Source: JBBIRT01 sp037441725
GTDB lineage: Bacteria > Desulfobacterota > BSN033 > UBA1163
NCBI GenBank assembly: GCA_037441725.1
Contig: JBBIRT010000029.1
Coordinates: 1-27,828, forward strand
Reading direction: 5' to 3'
DNA: 27,828 bases
Every line of letters begins with the position of its first letter. The stretch's first letter is position 1. Positions 1 to 7,114 of this stretch are shown in pieces. The translations under genes were made by a program, and so were the position numbers. The notes under the pieces were generated by a model. It saw nothing but the letters and a program-made list of their open reading frames with translations. It had not been told where the DNA came from and did no database searches.

Positions 1-1
1 T

Positions 2-106
2 CCCATTGATTTAGCCGGGACGGCTGTATTTCTAGCAAGTCCTGCTTCAAATTTTGTCACAGGTGTTGCCATCCCTGTAGATGGGGGTTATGCAGTTAAA
101 GGTTAA
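2..106 (+). CDS. Short-chain dehydrogenase/reductase (SDR), C-terminal fragment
   Basis: Only the last 34 codons are inside the window; the gene starts upstream. The visible residues include FLASPASNFVTG and IPVDGGYAV, which is the standard C-terminal signature of classical SDR enzymes (NAD(P)-dependent oxidoreductases of the FabG/3-hydroxyacyl type), where the VDGG segment closes the fold. The stop TAA is followed after 53 bases by the start of an alcohol dehydrogenase on the same strand, so the two oxidoreductases probably share a transcript. Substrate cannot be told because the cofactor and catalytic (Tyr-x3-Lys) regions lie outside. The family call is confident; the function is not. Confidence 0.85.
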   Translation, partial: PIDLAGTAVFLASPASNFVTGVAIPVDGGYAVKG

Positions 107-159
107 AGAAATAAGGGAGGATTCCCTAAATTTAAAATTCAATGCAGAGGAGGAGCGAT

Positions 160-1266
160 ATGAAAATAAAAGCTGCAGTCCTAAGAGAGTACAATAAGCC
201 AGTAAGCGTCGAGACCATTAATTTAGCACCACCCAAGGAAAAAGAGGTTTTAATCAAAACCGCCTATACCGGTTTTTGTCATTCGGACTATTCCTTCATT
301 GTTGGAAACTTTAAATTTCCTGTTCCTTTAGTGATTGGACACGAGGCCTCCGGTGTTGTTGAAGAGGTGGGTCCAGGAGTGACCTCCCTAAAAAAGGGGG
401 ACCATGTGGTGGCAGCCTGGATGTGTCCCTGTGGACAATGTCCTGAATGTACCAGTGGTCAAGGATATATCTGTAGAAAGAGCCATGAGTTCCATGGGGC
501 AGGTTCGCTGATGGATATGACCTCCCGGCTTTCCGATGCAAAGGGGAATAGATTGAACCATCAGACATTAGTTTCAGGGTTTGCAGAATATATGGTTGTT
601 CCTGAAATAGGAGCGATCAAAATTAGAGATGATTTACCATTGGATCAGGCCTGTTTTTTAGGTTGTTGTTTACCCACAGGGTTTGGTGCCGTTTATAATG
701 CTGCAGGAGTAAAACCAGGAGACTCTGTGGCGATTTGGGGGATGGGTGGTGTTGGTCTCAATGTGGTACAGGGAGCGAAATTAAGAAGTGCCTATCCCAT
801 CATTGCCGTGGATCTGGAAGGAAGCAAGGAAGCCATTGCCCGAGAATTTGGGGCTTCCCATTTTATCAACAACAGTAAAGAAGATCCTGTTCCAATTATT
901 CAGAAGCTGACAGGAGGCGGGGCAAAATATTGTTTTGAAGCGATTGGTGATCCTGGGGCTATTGTCCAGGCCCATTGGTCACTTGGACTTGGAGGAACAT
1001 TGATTCAAATTGGGATCACTCCAGAATCTGCTATGACAGGTCTCCCCCTTGCCTATACCCCTCCCCATTGTAAGGGCGTCAAGGGGACTCTTTATGGAAA
1101 CATCCGACCCCATGAGGATATTCCCGCATTTGCGGATATGGCCATGAGGGGGGAGATTAATCTTAAGAAACTGATCAGTAATAAATTCAAGGTTGAGGAG
1201 ATCAATAAGGTGGTTGAGGCAATGGAGAAGCGCCAGATCATTGGACGATGGGTCTGTGAGTGGTAA
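160..1266 (+). CDS. Zinc-dependent alcohol dehydrogenase (MDR superfamily)
   Basis: The protein has 368 residues when started at the ATG at 160, which has GAGGAGG directly upstream; an in-frame ATG at 142 lies before that ribosome site and is less likely. It is a cytoplasmic NAD(P)-dependent medium-chain dehydrogenase. Visible catalytic zinc ligands are the Cys in GFCHSD, the His-Glu of GHEASG and a later Cys in FLGCCLPTG. The structural zinc lobe is CPCGQCPEC followed by another Cys. The Rossmann nucleotide loop is GMGGVG. The layout is that of class III-like alcohol dehydrogenases, which oxidise a range of alcohols; a hydroxyacyl or alicyclic alcohol substrate is equally possible. It follows an SDR gene and precedes a GntR regulator gene, which fits a catabolic locus. 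The substrate is not determined. Confidence 0.9.
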   Translation: MKIKAAVLREYNKPVSVETINLAPPKEKEVLIKTAYTGFCHSDYSFIVGNFKFPVPLVIGHEASGVVEEVGPGVTSLKKGDHVVAAWMCPCGQCPECTSGQGYICRKSHEFHGAGSLMDMTSRLSDAKGNRLNHQTLVSGFAEYMVVPEIGAIKIRDDLPLDQACFLGCCLPTGFGAVYNAAGVKPGDSVAIWGMGGVGLNVVQGAKLRSAYPIIAVDLEGSKEAIAREFGASHFINNSKEDPVPIIQKLTGGGAKYCFEAIGDPGAIVQAHWSLGLGGTLIQIGITPESAMTGLPLAYTPPHCKGVKGTLYGNIRPHEDIPAFADMAMRGEINLKKLISNKFKVEEINKVVEAMEKRQIIGRWVCEW

Positions 1267-1289
1267 CAGTACGATTTATTTGAAACGAA

Positions 1290-1337
1290 ATCGCTGCAAG
1301 GTCATCTCCCAAAATATTGAGAAGACCTTGCAGCGAT
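1290..1337. terminator. Strong hairpin after the alcohol dehydrogenase gene
   Basis: The arms atcgctgcaaggtc (1290-1303) and gaccttgcagcgat (1324-1337) are perfect reverse complements of 14 bases. After one A-A mismatch the stem continues with tctc/gaga, leaving a loop of about 10 bases. It begins 24 bases after the dehydrogenase stop codon. No T-run follows on either strand, so it is not a classical intrinsic terminator. It could act as a 3'-end stabiliser, a Rho-linked end or a protein binding site. Confidence 0.45.
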
Positions 1338-1485
1338 AACAAAAACTGTTTAGACCTTCGAAATCACTATGATTCATCATAATCCAAAAACCATTAAATC
1401 TTAAAACTATAAAAATTCCGGAAATTCTTAAATCAAATGATTTATAAAAATTAAAATTATTTTTAATAAAAAGGCCTCTATCTAA

Positions 1486-1509
1486 ATTTGGTCTAACCTT
1501 AGACCAAAT
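1486..1509. promoter_or_regulatory. Palindromic operator in front of the GntR gene
   Basis: A perfect inverted repeat: atttggtcta (1486-1495), a 4-base spacer acct, then tagaccaaat (1500-1509). It contains TGGT-N3-ACC, close to the TGGTnnnACCA half-palindrome typical of FadR-subfamily GntR regulators. It ends 15 bases before the probable start codon of the regulator in an AT-rich leader, so autorepression is the simplest reading. The repeat is seen directly; the binding is inferred. Confidence 0.6.
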
Positions 1510-1524
1510 ATTTATGAGTAAATT

Positions 1525-2313
1525 TTGGATCCGAAACATCAAAAAATAATTTTTAAACCATTACCATCGAAACGGGCTTTTGAGGAGATTTCAGACCAGA
1601 TCAAAGAGGGTATTCATTCTGGACTTCTCCAGTCTGGGGATAAATTGCCTCCTGAGAGAGAATTGGCAAGGCAATTCAATGTAAGCAGGATGGCTGTACG
1701 CGAAGCCTTCAGGGTGTTAGAGGATTCAGGATTTATTTATATTGTTAAAGGAAGTAATGGTGGAGCCTTTGTTAAAGCCCCGGAGACTTCAGATGTGATT
1801 AAATCCGTAAAGAATTTTTCGGTGCGAGGGGGGGTAACGTTTGGGCAAATCATTGAGGCCAGGTTAATGATTGAATTATCCTCTTTGGAATTATTGATCG
1901 AAAGGATTACAGATGGTGAATTGAAAGAATTGGAGAGAAATATTAATATCACAGATCAATATTTGCGAGAGGGTTTTTCCCCAAGCTACCTCCAAACAAA
2001 TTTTCATGTCATTTTGGCTCGCTCTCTTCGGAATCCATTGTTAGAAACATTTTTGGTTACCACTATGAATTTAATTGTAAGTTTTTTTGGAAAGGGTGAT
2101 CCTGATGATATTATAAAGTATTCTTTTAAGAACCTTAAAGAACATAGAAGAATCTTTCATGCTATAGCCCGAAAAGATTTAGCGGCAGCAAAGAGAATGT
2201 TGAAAATGCATATCTTGAATGTCCCTCCTCCCATGAAGGGAAAGAGAGGGAAGTTAGATGATGTTTTACGAGGGTCAGAAATATCCTCTCAAAATGAATA
2301 CTTAATCTTGTAA
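1525..2313 (+). CDS. GntR-family (FadR subfamily) transcriptional regulator
   Basis: The product has 262 residues. Residues about 10-78 form the GntR winged helix-turn-helix, with the hallmark GDKLPPERELARQF, then SRMAVREAFRVLEDSG and the wing GSNGGAFV. Residues about 95-225 are an alpha-helical FCD-type ligand domain, which in this family binds small carboxylic acids. The start is uncertain: the frame has no usable ATG before the HTH, so a TTG at 1525 (or the ATT just before it) is assumed, and no good ribosome site is visible. An ATG at 1514 is in another frame and stops after 11 codons. A palindromic site lies immediately upstream, and a terminator hairpin overlaps the 3' end. It probably controls the neighbouring dehydrogenase and/or SnoaL-like genes. 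The effector is unknown. Confidence 0.88.
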   Translation: MDPKHQKIIFKPLPSKRAFEEISDQIKEGIHSGLLQSGDKLPPERELARQFNVSRMAVREAFRVLEDSGFIYIVKGSNGGAFVKAPETSDVIKSVKNFSVRGGVTFGQIIEARLMIELSSLELLIERITDGELKELERNINITDQYLREGFSPSYLQTNFHVILARSLRNPLLETFLVTTMNLIVSFFGKGDPDDIIKYSFKNLKEHRRIFHAIARKDLAAAKRMLKMHILNVPPPMKGKRGKLDDVLRGSEISSQNEYLIL

Positions 2314-2330
2314 TCAAGAGAGGATTTTTT
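2283..2330 (+). terminator. Rho-independent terminator overlapping the GntR gene end
   Basis: The arms atcctctc (2283-2290) and gagaggat (2318-2325) pair perfectly and are followed by a run of Ts to 2330. The left arm lies inside the last codons of the GntR gene; an inner cttg/caag can also pair. Only 33 bases separate the T-run from the next start codon, so the downstream SnoaL-like genes need either read-through or a promoter inside this stretch. Confidence 0.65.
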
Positions 2331-2363
2331 AGGAGAGAAAAGGACCAAACTGGAGGGCATGGA

Positions 2364-3011
2364 ATGAACGAAATAAATCGAAGGGGTCACCTGCCACAAA
2401 GGGAAGGGGCGGTGGATATCGTAGAGCTTGAAAAACGAGTGATTCTCATGGAGGACATTCAGGAAATCGAGAATCTCCAAAAAATATATGGCTATTATTT
2501 CGAGATAGGAAACTATCAGGGGATAGTAGACCTGTTTTCTGAAAATACTGAGTCTGTTGAAATCGAAAGTTGTGGATTGTTCCTGGGCAAAACAGGTGTC
2601 AAGAAGATGTATGTAGACACCATAGGAAGTAGAAAATACGAATCATGGGTACGATTTTGCATCCAGATGATGGGTGGGGTGGTTGATGTTGATCCTGGTG
2701 GCAAGACGGCCAAAGGGAGATGGCAGACTTGGCTATGCGAGGCCATGCCAGTAGGAGGAGTACCGAGGCAACAGTGGCTTCATGGATATTACGAAAACGA
2801 GTTCATCAAGGAACACGGGAGATGGCTGTTTAAGAAGCTCCACTGGAATGTGACATTCTACACCTCTTTTGAGGCTGGATGGATCCGTATCCCGTTGCTC
2901 GGTTTGCTAACCATGCAGACAGCCGACGCACCGCCAACGGCCTTTCATCCCTATCCATCAGGCTATAAGTTTCCCTATCACTTTAATCATCCAATCACTG
3001 GGGATGGATAG
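2364..3011 (+). CDS. SnoaL-like / NTF2-like family protein, paralog 1
   Basis: The product has 215 residues, is cytoplasmic and has no signal peptide. It begins with a leucine-heptad helix (ELEKRVILMEDIQEIENLQ) leading into the SnoaL-like cone fold (IYGYYFEIGNYQGIVDLFSE), and ends with a Pro/Tyr/His-rich tail (FHPYPSGYKFPYH). SnoaL-like domains cover polyketide cyclases, dehydratases and isomerases as well as non-enzymatic members, so the reaction cannot be fixed. The ATG at 2364 has GGAGGG upstream; a GTG at 2412 would give an N-terminus equal to that of paralog 3 and is an alternative. Paralog 1 is closest to paralog 3. It is the first of three tandem copies behind the GntR gene. Confidence 0.8.
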   Translation: MNEINRRGHLPQREGAVDIVELEKRVILMEDIQEIENLQKIYGYYFEIGNYQGIVDLFSENTESVEIESCGLFLGKTGVKKMYVDTIGSRKYESWVRFCIQMMGGVVDVDPGGKTAKGRWQTWLCEAMPVGGVPRQQWLHGYYENEFIKEHGRWLFKKLHWNVTFYTSFEAGWIRIPLLGLLTMQTADAPPTAFHPYPSGYKFPYHFNHPITGDG

Positions 3012-3104
3012 GTCAAACTTGAGATGAGGGTATGGAATGCCATGAGATAAAAATTATTAATAATAAGAAATCCATAATCAAAATAAAGAAAGGAGGAATT
3101 GAAA

Positions 3105-3725
3105 ATGGCAACTTTAGAAGAATTGCAGGCCAGGATCACTCGTTTGGAGGATATCAAACAAATTGAGAAACTTCAAAGAATCTATGGGTATTATTTGGAT
3201 TACAATGAGTATCAGAAGGTCGTTGATTTATTTTCCGATAATGCTGAATCTGTAGAGATAGCAGACTATGGGGTTTATAAAGGCAAACAAGGGATCAAAC
3301 GATTCTATCTGGAGTTATTAGGAGGAAAACCACCCAGGGTCGGAGAGCTTTCCATCGGGATGATCATGCAGGGGGTAGTCAATGTAGAGCCAGATGGAAA
3401 AACGGCCAAGGGAAGGTGGTATTGTATGATGATTGAAGCCAAACCAACCCTCTCGCTTCATGAAGGGGAGTTGCGCCAACTCTGGGGTAATGGGATTTAT
3501 GAGAATGAATATGTTAAGGAGAACGGGAAGTGGTTATTTAAGAAGGTATTTTTCTTCTTGAATTTCAGAACCCCTTATGAAGATGGTTGGTTAAAGGTTC
3601 CTGTAGTGGGACAGCACGGACCAAGTAAAGAGGTTCCGCCGGATGAGCCTCCAACCTATTATCATCCCTATCCCTCTGGATTTCATTTACAACCCCATTA
3701 TAAACATCCCATTACAGGAAAATGA
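3105..3725 (+). CDS. SnoaL-like / NTF2-like family protein, paralog 2
   Basis: The product has 206 residues from the ATG at 3105, which is preceded by AGGAGG at 3091-3096. It has the same layout as its neighbours: an N-terminal amphipathic helix (LEELQARITRLEDIKQIE), a SnoaL-like core (IYGYYLDYNEYQKVVDLFSD), a GKTAKGRW strand, YENEYVKENGKW and a terminal HPYPSGFHLQPHYKHPITG. It is the most divergent of the three, especially in the central strands (GIMMI-like in place of QTWLCEA, and FFFLNFRT in place of LHWN), so it may bind a different ligand or be the odd subunit of a hetero-oligomer. It lies 93 bases behind paralog 1. Function is not known. Confidence 0.8.
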   Translation: MATLEELQARITRLEDIKQIEKLQRIYGYYLDYNEYQKVVDLFSDNAESVEIADYGVYKGKQGIKRFYLELLGGKPPRVGELSIGMIMQGVVNVEPDGKTAKGRWYCMMIEAKPTLSLHEGELRQLWGNGIYENEYVKENGKWLFKKVFFFLNFRTPYEDGWLKVPVVGQHGPSKEVPPDEPPTYYHPYPSGFHLQPHYKHPITGK

Positions 3726-3781
3726 TTTATGCGCACTACCCTTATAAAGAAACCTTTAGATAAAGAAAAGGGAGGTAAAAA

Positions 3782-4396
3782 ATGAATCTGGAAGAATTGG
3801 AAAAAAGGGTAACTCTTTTGGAAGATATTCAGGAGATAGAGAATCTCCAAAGGATATATGCCTATTATTTTGACTTGCAGAGATGGGAGGATATTATCGA
3901 TCTGTTTTCAGATAATGCTGAATCAGTGGAGATTGTAGACCATGGACTATTCCTTGGTAAAGAAGGAGTTAAAAAGATGTACTGGGACTGGATTGGCAAG
4001 GGGATTCGATCTGCTAACCAACCCTGGATTCAGTTCATCATTTTGCAAATTGGGGGAGTGGTGGATATTTCCCCAGATGGTAAGACAGCCTGGGGAAGAT
4101 GGCAGACCTGGCTATGTGAGGCCAAACCTTTTGGGGCATTTCCCCGACAAGAGTGGCTCCATGGTTACTATGAGAATAAATATGTCAAGGAGAATGGGAA
4201 GTGGTTCTTCTCCAAATTGCATTGGAATAACACTTTCTGCAGTCCTTTTGAGGATGGATGGCTGAAAACCCCACTGATGGGTTTGATGAATTATCATCCC
4301 ACGGTGAAACCGGATGCCCCACCCACAGCCTTTCATCCTTATCCTTCAGGATATCATCTGCCTTATCACTATAAACATCCAATTACCAGCGAGTAG
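3782..4396 (+). CDS. SnoaL-like / NTF2-like family protein, paralog 3
   Basis: The product has 204 residues from an ATG with GGAGGT six bases upstream. The N-terminal heptad helix (LEELEKRVTLLEDIQEIENL) is followed by IYAYYFDLQRWEDIIDLFSD, GKTAWGRWQTWLCEAKPFG, QEWLHGYYENKYVKENGKW and the tail FHPYPSGYHLPYHYKHPIT. It shares GRWQTWLCEA and PRQ-WLHGYYEN with paralog 1, so these two probably arose by the later duplication. The conserved Trp, His and Tyr positions could line an aromatic ligand pocket, which is inference. A decayed frame follows it, then a DUF169 gene on the same strand. Confidence 0.8.
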   Translation: MNLEELEKRVTLLEDIQEIENLQRIYAYYFDLQRWEDIIDLFSDNAESVEIVDHGLFLGKEGVKKMYWDWIGKGIRSANQPWIQFIILQIGGVVDISPDGKTAWGRWQTWLCEAKPFGAFPRQEWLHGYYENKYVKENGKWFFSKLHWNNTFCSPFEDGWLKTPLMGLMNYHPTVKPDAPPTAFHPYPSGYHLPYHYKHPITSE

Positions 4397-4418
4397 GGTT
4401 CTTAAGACCTAAAGATGA

Positions 4419-4612
4419 TTATTGAGAGATGTAAACAATAAAGAGGAGGGCCATTATTTCACTGTAATTGGAAACTTATATGATGAGTCTTGGGAGGAAT
4501 TGAAAAAGGAGCCAATACTCCATGGAGGATTATATTCCCTGTTGGTCTAAAAGATATTATGGAATTAAGTGAAGAGATGGGGTTCGAATTTCCAGGTAAG
4601 ATGGATCTATAG
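4419..4612 (+). pseudogene. Decayed reading frame with an apparent frameshift
   Basis: The 401 bases between the third SnoaL-like gene and the DUF169 gene hold no intact gene. One frame (4419-4550) reads like real protein, including GHYFTVIGNLYDESWEELKK, then stops. Just before that stop the -1 frame carries on protein-like as IFPVGLKDIMELSEEMGFEF to a TAG at 4610-4612. A single indel near 4530-4536 would join them into one C-terminal fragment of about 65 residues. No start codon with a ribosome site is evident and I do not recognise the family. The rest of the gap (4613-4797) shows nothing but the AAGGAGG for the next gene. Confidence 0.4.
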
Positions 4613-4797
4613 TAAATCGTTAGTAATACTGGCATCAATAGAGGACAGTAAAATAAATAGAAGATTACGAAAAAAACCAACAAATAATTCGAAACTACTT
4701 AGGATTGAACAGCTGAGGGTCAATGATTGGTCATGAGGATGAAACATCTTTAGACAACCTGCAATTAATGATGTAAATAGTTAAGGAGGCTATTCAA

Positions 4798-5640
4798 ATG
4801 ACAAAAGCAGAAGAATATAATGGTTATGGGGTTGAGCTGGAGAAGTTGCTCCATCTGCGGACAGCGCCGATAGCGGTAAAGATGCTGGAGAATGAAAGAG
4901 ATATTCCAAAAGATGCCATTAGACCGAAAAGAGACCGTGGTTATCACCTTGCTCAGTGTCAGGCTTTTGCCTTAACCCGCCGCAATAGGGAGACGATAGC
5001 CATGCTTAAAGAAGATTCCTGGTGTTGGGCTCCTTTAATCGCCTACGGAATAGTTGAAGCACCTGAATTTTTCCTTGAAGGCAATATCTTTTATCCTGCT
5101 TTGGTATCTACTTTAGAAGCTTCCAGGAAGGTGTCTAAACATAGTCCATTTTTTGAATACGGTAAATATATTGGGATTCTTTCCTCCCCATTGAGTGCTA
5201 CTCGCTTTGAACCGGATGTGATTCTCATCTATTCTAATCCTACCCAATTGAGGGTGATGCTAATGGCCATTATGTATAAAGAGGGAAATATGGTGACTTC
5301 TGAGTTTAACCCTCTTGATTCTTGCATTTACTCTGTTGTGCCTGTCATCCAGAAAGGAGATTATCGTATTACCTTGCCTGATCCTGGAGATTTCCAGAGG
5401 GCACTGGCCAGAGAGGATGAGATTATCCTCTCCGTTCCACCTAACCGAGTAGAAGAGCTGGTCACAGGATTGAGGCACCTTGAAGAGATTCTGCATGGAT
5501 ATCTTCAGTTTAATCAAGAGATGAGGCCTGATTTTCCACGACCTGATTTCTATAACATGCTGTTTAAGAAGTGGGGGCTGGATGTTGAAAATGGGATTGC
5601 CTGTGGAGGGATCATGTGGAGGAAACCAGAATCATCTTAA
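4798..5640 (+). CDS. DUF169 family protein (copy 1)
   Basis: The product has 280 residues, starts at an ATG with AAGGAGG upstream and has no signal peptide or membrane segment. It matches the DUF169 pattern: an N-terminal LRTAPIAVKML, then RPKRDRGYHLAQCQAFA with Cys54, a second conserved Cys76 in EDSWC, FEYGKYIGIL, FEPDVILIY and a C-terminal LPDPGDFQRA. The two Cys positions are identical in copy 3 at 24872-25606, suggesting a metal, cluster or thiol role. DUF169 proteins are common in anaerobic bacteria and archaea and have no established function that I know of. Compared with copy 3 it has extra residues before the FEYG motif. It is the last plus-strand gene of the left cluster. Confidence 0.85.
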   Translation: MTKAEEYNGYGVELEKLLHLRTAPIAVKMLENERDIPKDAIRPKRDRGYHLAQCQAFALTRRNRETIAMLKEDSWCWAPLIAYGIVEAPEFFLEGNIFYPALVSTLEASRKVSKHSPFFEYGKYIGILSSPLSATRFEPDVILIYSNPTQLRVMLMAIMYKEGNMVTSEFNPLDSCIYSVVPVIQKGDYRITLPDPGDFQRALAREDEIILSVPPNRVEELVTGLRHLEEILHGYLQFNQEMRPDFPRPDFYNMLFKKWGLDVENGIACGGIMWRKPESS

Positions 5641-5654
5641 AATGAGGGTAAGAA

Positions 5655-5679
5655 CATCCATTACTTGATTTAATGGATG
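5655..5679. terminator. Hairpin between convergent genes
   Basis: catccatta (5655-5663) and taatggatg (5671-5679) are perfect 9-base complements around a 7-base loop. It sits between the converging ends of the DUF169 gene (5640) and the FAD oxidase gene (5710), the usual place for a shared terminator. No strong T-run flanks it on either side, so the call is moderate. Confidence 0.45.
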
Positions 5680-5709
5680 ATAAAAGGGGTGAGTGCATCC
5701 TGTAGGTGA

Positions 5710-7110
5710 TTATAAATCGAAAATCTTACCAGGATTAAGGATATTTTTGGGATCAAACACCTTTTTTAAACCTTTCAATAACCTCATCTGGCAGGGATCA
5801 AGATTCATTGAAAGAAAGGGTTTTCTCAAAAGCCCGATTCCATGTTCTGCAGTGATTTTTCCTCCAAGTTCAATGGTCTCTTGATAAAGTTCTCTCTGGG
5901 TTTGATCAATTCTATCCTCCCATTCATGATCAGGAAGTTCTCCTTTAAAGAGGAGGATGTGGACATTACCATCTCCTGCATGACCGAAAGACATCGCCCT
6001 CATTCGTGCTCTCTCAGAAATCTTATTGATTTTCTTGATCAGGATGGGGATCAGGCTTCGAGGAACGACCACATCCAGGCTTTTATACATACTTCCAAAA
6101 TGATTCGCAGCTTCAAATAGACACTTACGAGCTTCCCACATCCTATCTCTTGCAGCAGGAGAAGGGGGGATGAGGATATCAAGGGCTCCATTTTTTTCAC
6201 ATATCTCTCCAACCTTGTTCTGGTCTTCCTCTAAAACTTCCTGCTGATTGCCATCCAGCGTGATAAGAAGATGGGCAGAGGCCTCTCTGAAAGGAAGGGT
6301 TCGCTTTGTAAAGCGCTCTGCCAGTTCAAAACTATTTCTTTCCATGAATTCGATTGCAGTAGGAACGATTCGAGAACGAATGATTTCTGAAACTGTTATG
6401 GCAGCCTGATCGATAGAATTGAAAGGGACAAGAAGGTCTTTCCTCAATTGGGGGAGAGGGATCAGCCTGAGGACAATTTGGGTGACGATGGCAAGGGTTC
6501 CTTCAGAGCCGATGACCAATTGGGTAAGATTATATACTGTGACATCCTTCACCACTTTTCCACCTGTAGAAATCATTTCTCCAGAAGGAAGAACTACCTC
6601 TAAGCCATTCACATAATCTTTGGTCGTTCCATACTTGACCGCACGTATCCCTCCAGCCCCTTCAGCGACATTGCCTCCAATACTGCAACTGGCAAGACTG
6701 GCAGGATCAGGAGGATAGAATAGGTTTTCTTTCTCCACTGCATTTTGCAATTCTCCTGTGATGAGTCCTGGCTCTGTGATTACCATCAGATTCTGATGAT
6801 CGATTTCAAGGATCCTCTCCATTCTCTCACAAGAGAGGACAATTCCTCCATAAGCCGGTATCGCCCCACCACTCAGTCCAGTTCCTTTGCCTCTGGGGGT
6901 GAGGGGGATATTCTCTATATTGGCAAGATGCATAATCTCCTGAATTTCTTTCGAGGTAGTAGGTTTGACCACCACTTCAGGCCGATGAGAATATCCAATC
7001 GTCTCGTCCTTTGAGTAAAGGGAAAGGGTGTCCTCATCAGAAAAGACCGCCTTTGGGCCTGCGATATCGATCAATTGCCTAAGAATGGGGCCATCCACTG
7101 ATCGGTACAT
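5710..7110 (-). CDS. FAD-binding oxidase, GlcD / D-lactate dehydrogenase-like
   Basis: The product has 466 residues, the normal length for the GlcD / D-2-hydroxyacid dehydrogenase family, which oxidises glycolate, D-lactate or similar 2-hydroxyacids with FAD. The PCMH-type FAD domain shows PRGKGTGLSGG (about 72-82) and CSIGGNVAEGAGGIR (about 142-156) followed by KYGTTKDYV. The C-terminal FAD oxidase domain has GHAGDGNVH, EHGIGLLRK and a final FDPKNILNPGKIF. The start lies 4 bases behind the glnS stop codon, with a purine-rich GAAAGAAG inside the glnS end, so it is co-transcribed with glnS. No GlcE or GlcF partner gene is nearby; electrons may pass to a separate Fe-S protein. The substrate is uncertain. 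Confidence 0.88.
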   Translation of the reverse strand: MYRSVDGPILRQLIDIAGPKAVFSDEDTLSLYSKDETIGYSHRPEVVVKPTTSKEIQEIMHLANIENIPLTPRGKGTGLSGGAIPAYGGIVLSCERMERILEIDHQNLMVITEPGLITGELQNAVEKENLFYPPDPASLASCSIGGNVAEGAGGIRAVKYGTTKDYVNGLEVVLPSGEMISTGGKVVKDVTVYNLTQLVIGSEGTLAIVTQIVLRLIPLPQLRKDLLVPFNSIDQAAITVSEIIRSRIVPTAIEFMERNSFELAERFTKRTLPFREASAHLLITLDGNQQEVLEEDQNKVGEICEKNGALDILIPPSPAARDRMWEARKCLFEAANHFGSMYKSLDVVVPRSLIPILIKKINKISERARMRAMSFGHAGDGNVHILLFKGELPDHEWEDRIDQTQRELYQETIELGGKITAEHGIGLLRKPFLSMNLDPCQMRLLKGLKKVFDPKNILNPGKIFDL

Positions 7111-7114
7111 TCTT

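Noticed and set aside
3054..3065. Short palindrome attattaataat upstream of the second SnoaL-like gene
   Set aside because: It consists only of A and T in an AT-rich spacer and is expected by chance.
3942..4265. Second plus-strand frame of 107 codons inside the third SnoaL-like gene
   Set aside because: It is fully contained in a gene with two close paralogs; the alternative frame has no family-like features.
4580..4600. tRNA T-arm-like string ggttcgaatttcc
   Set aside because: No acceptor, D or anticodon arm can be drawn around it, and it lies in the decayed reading frame.
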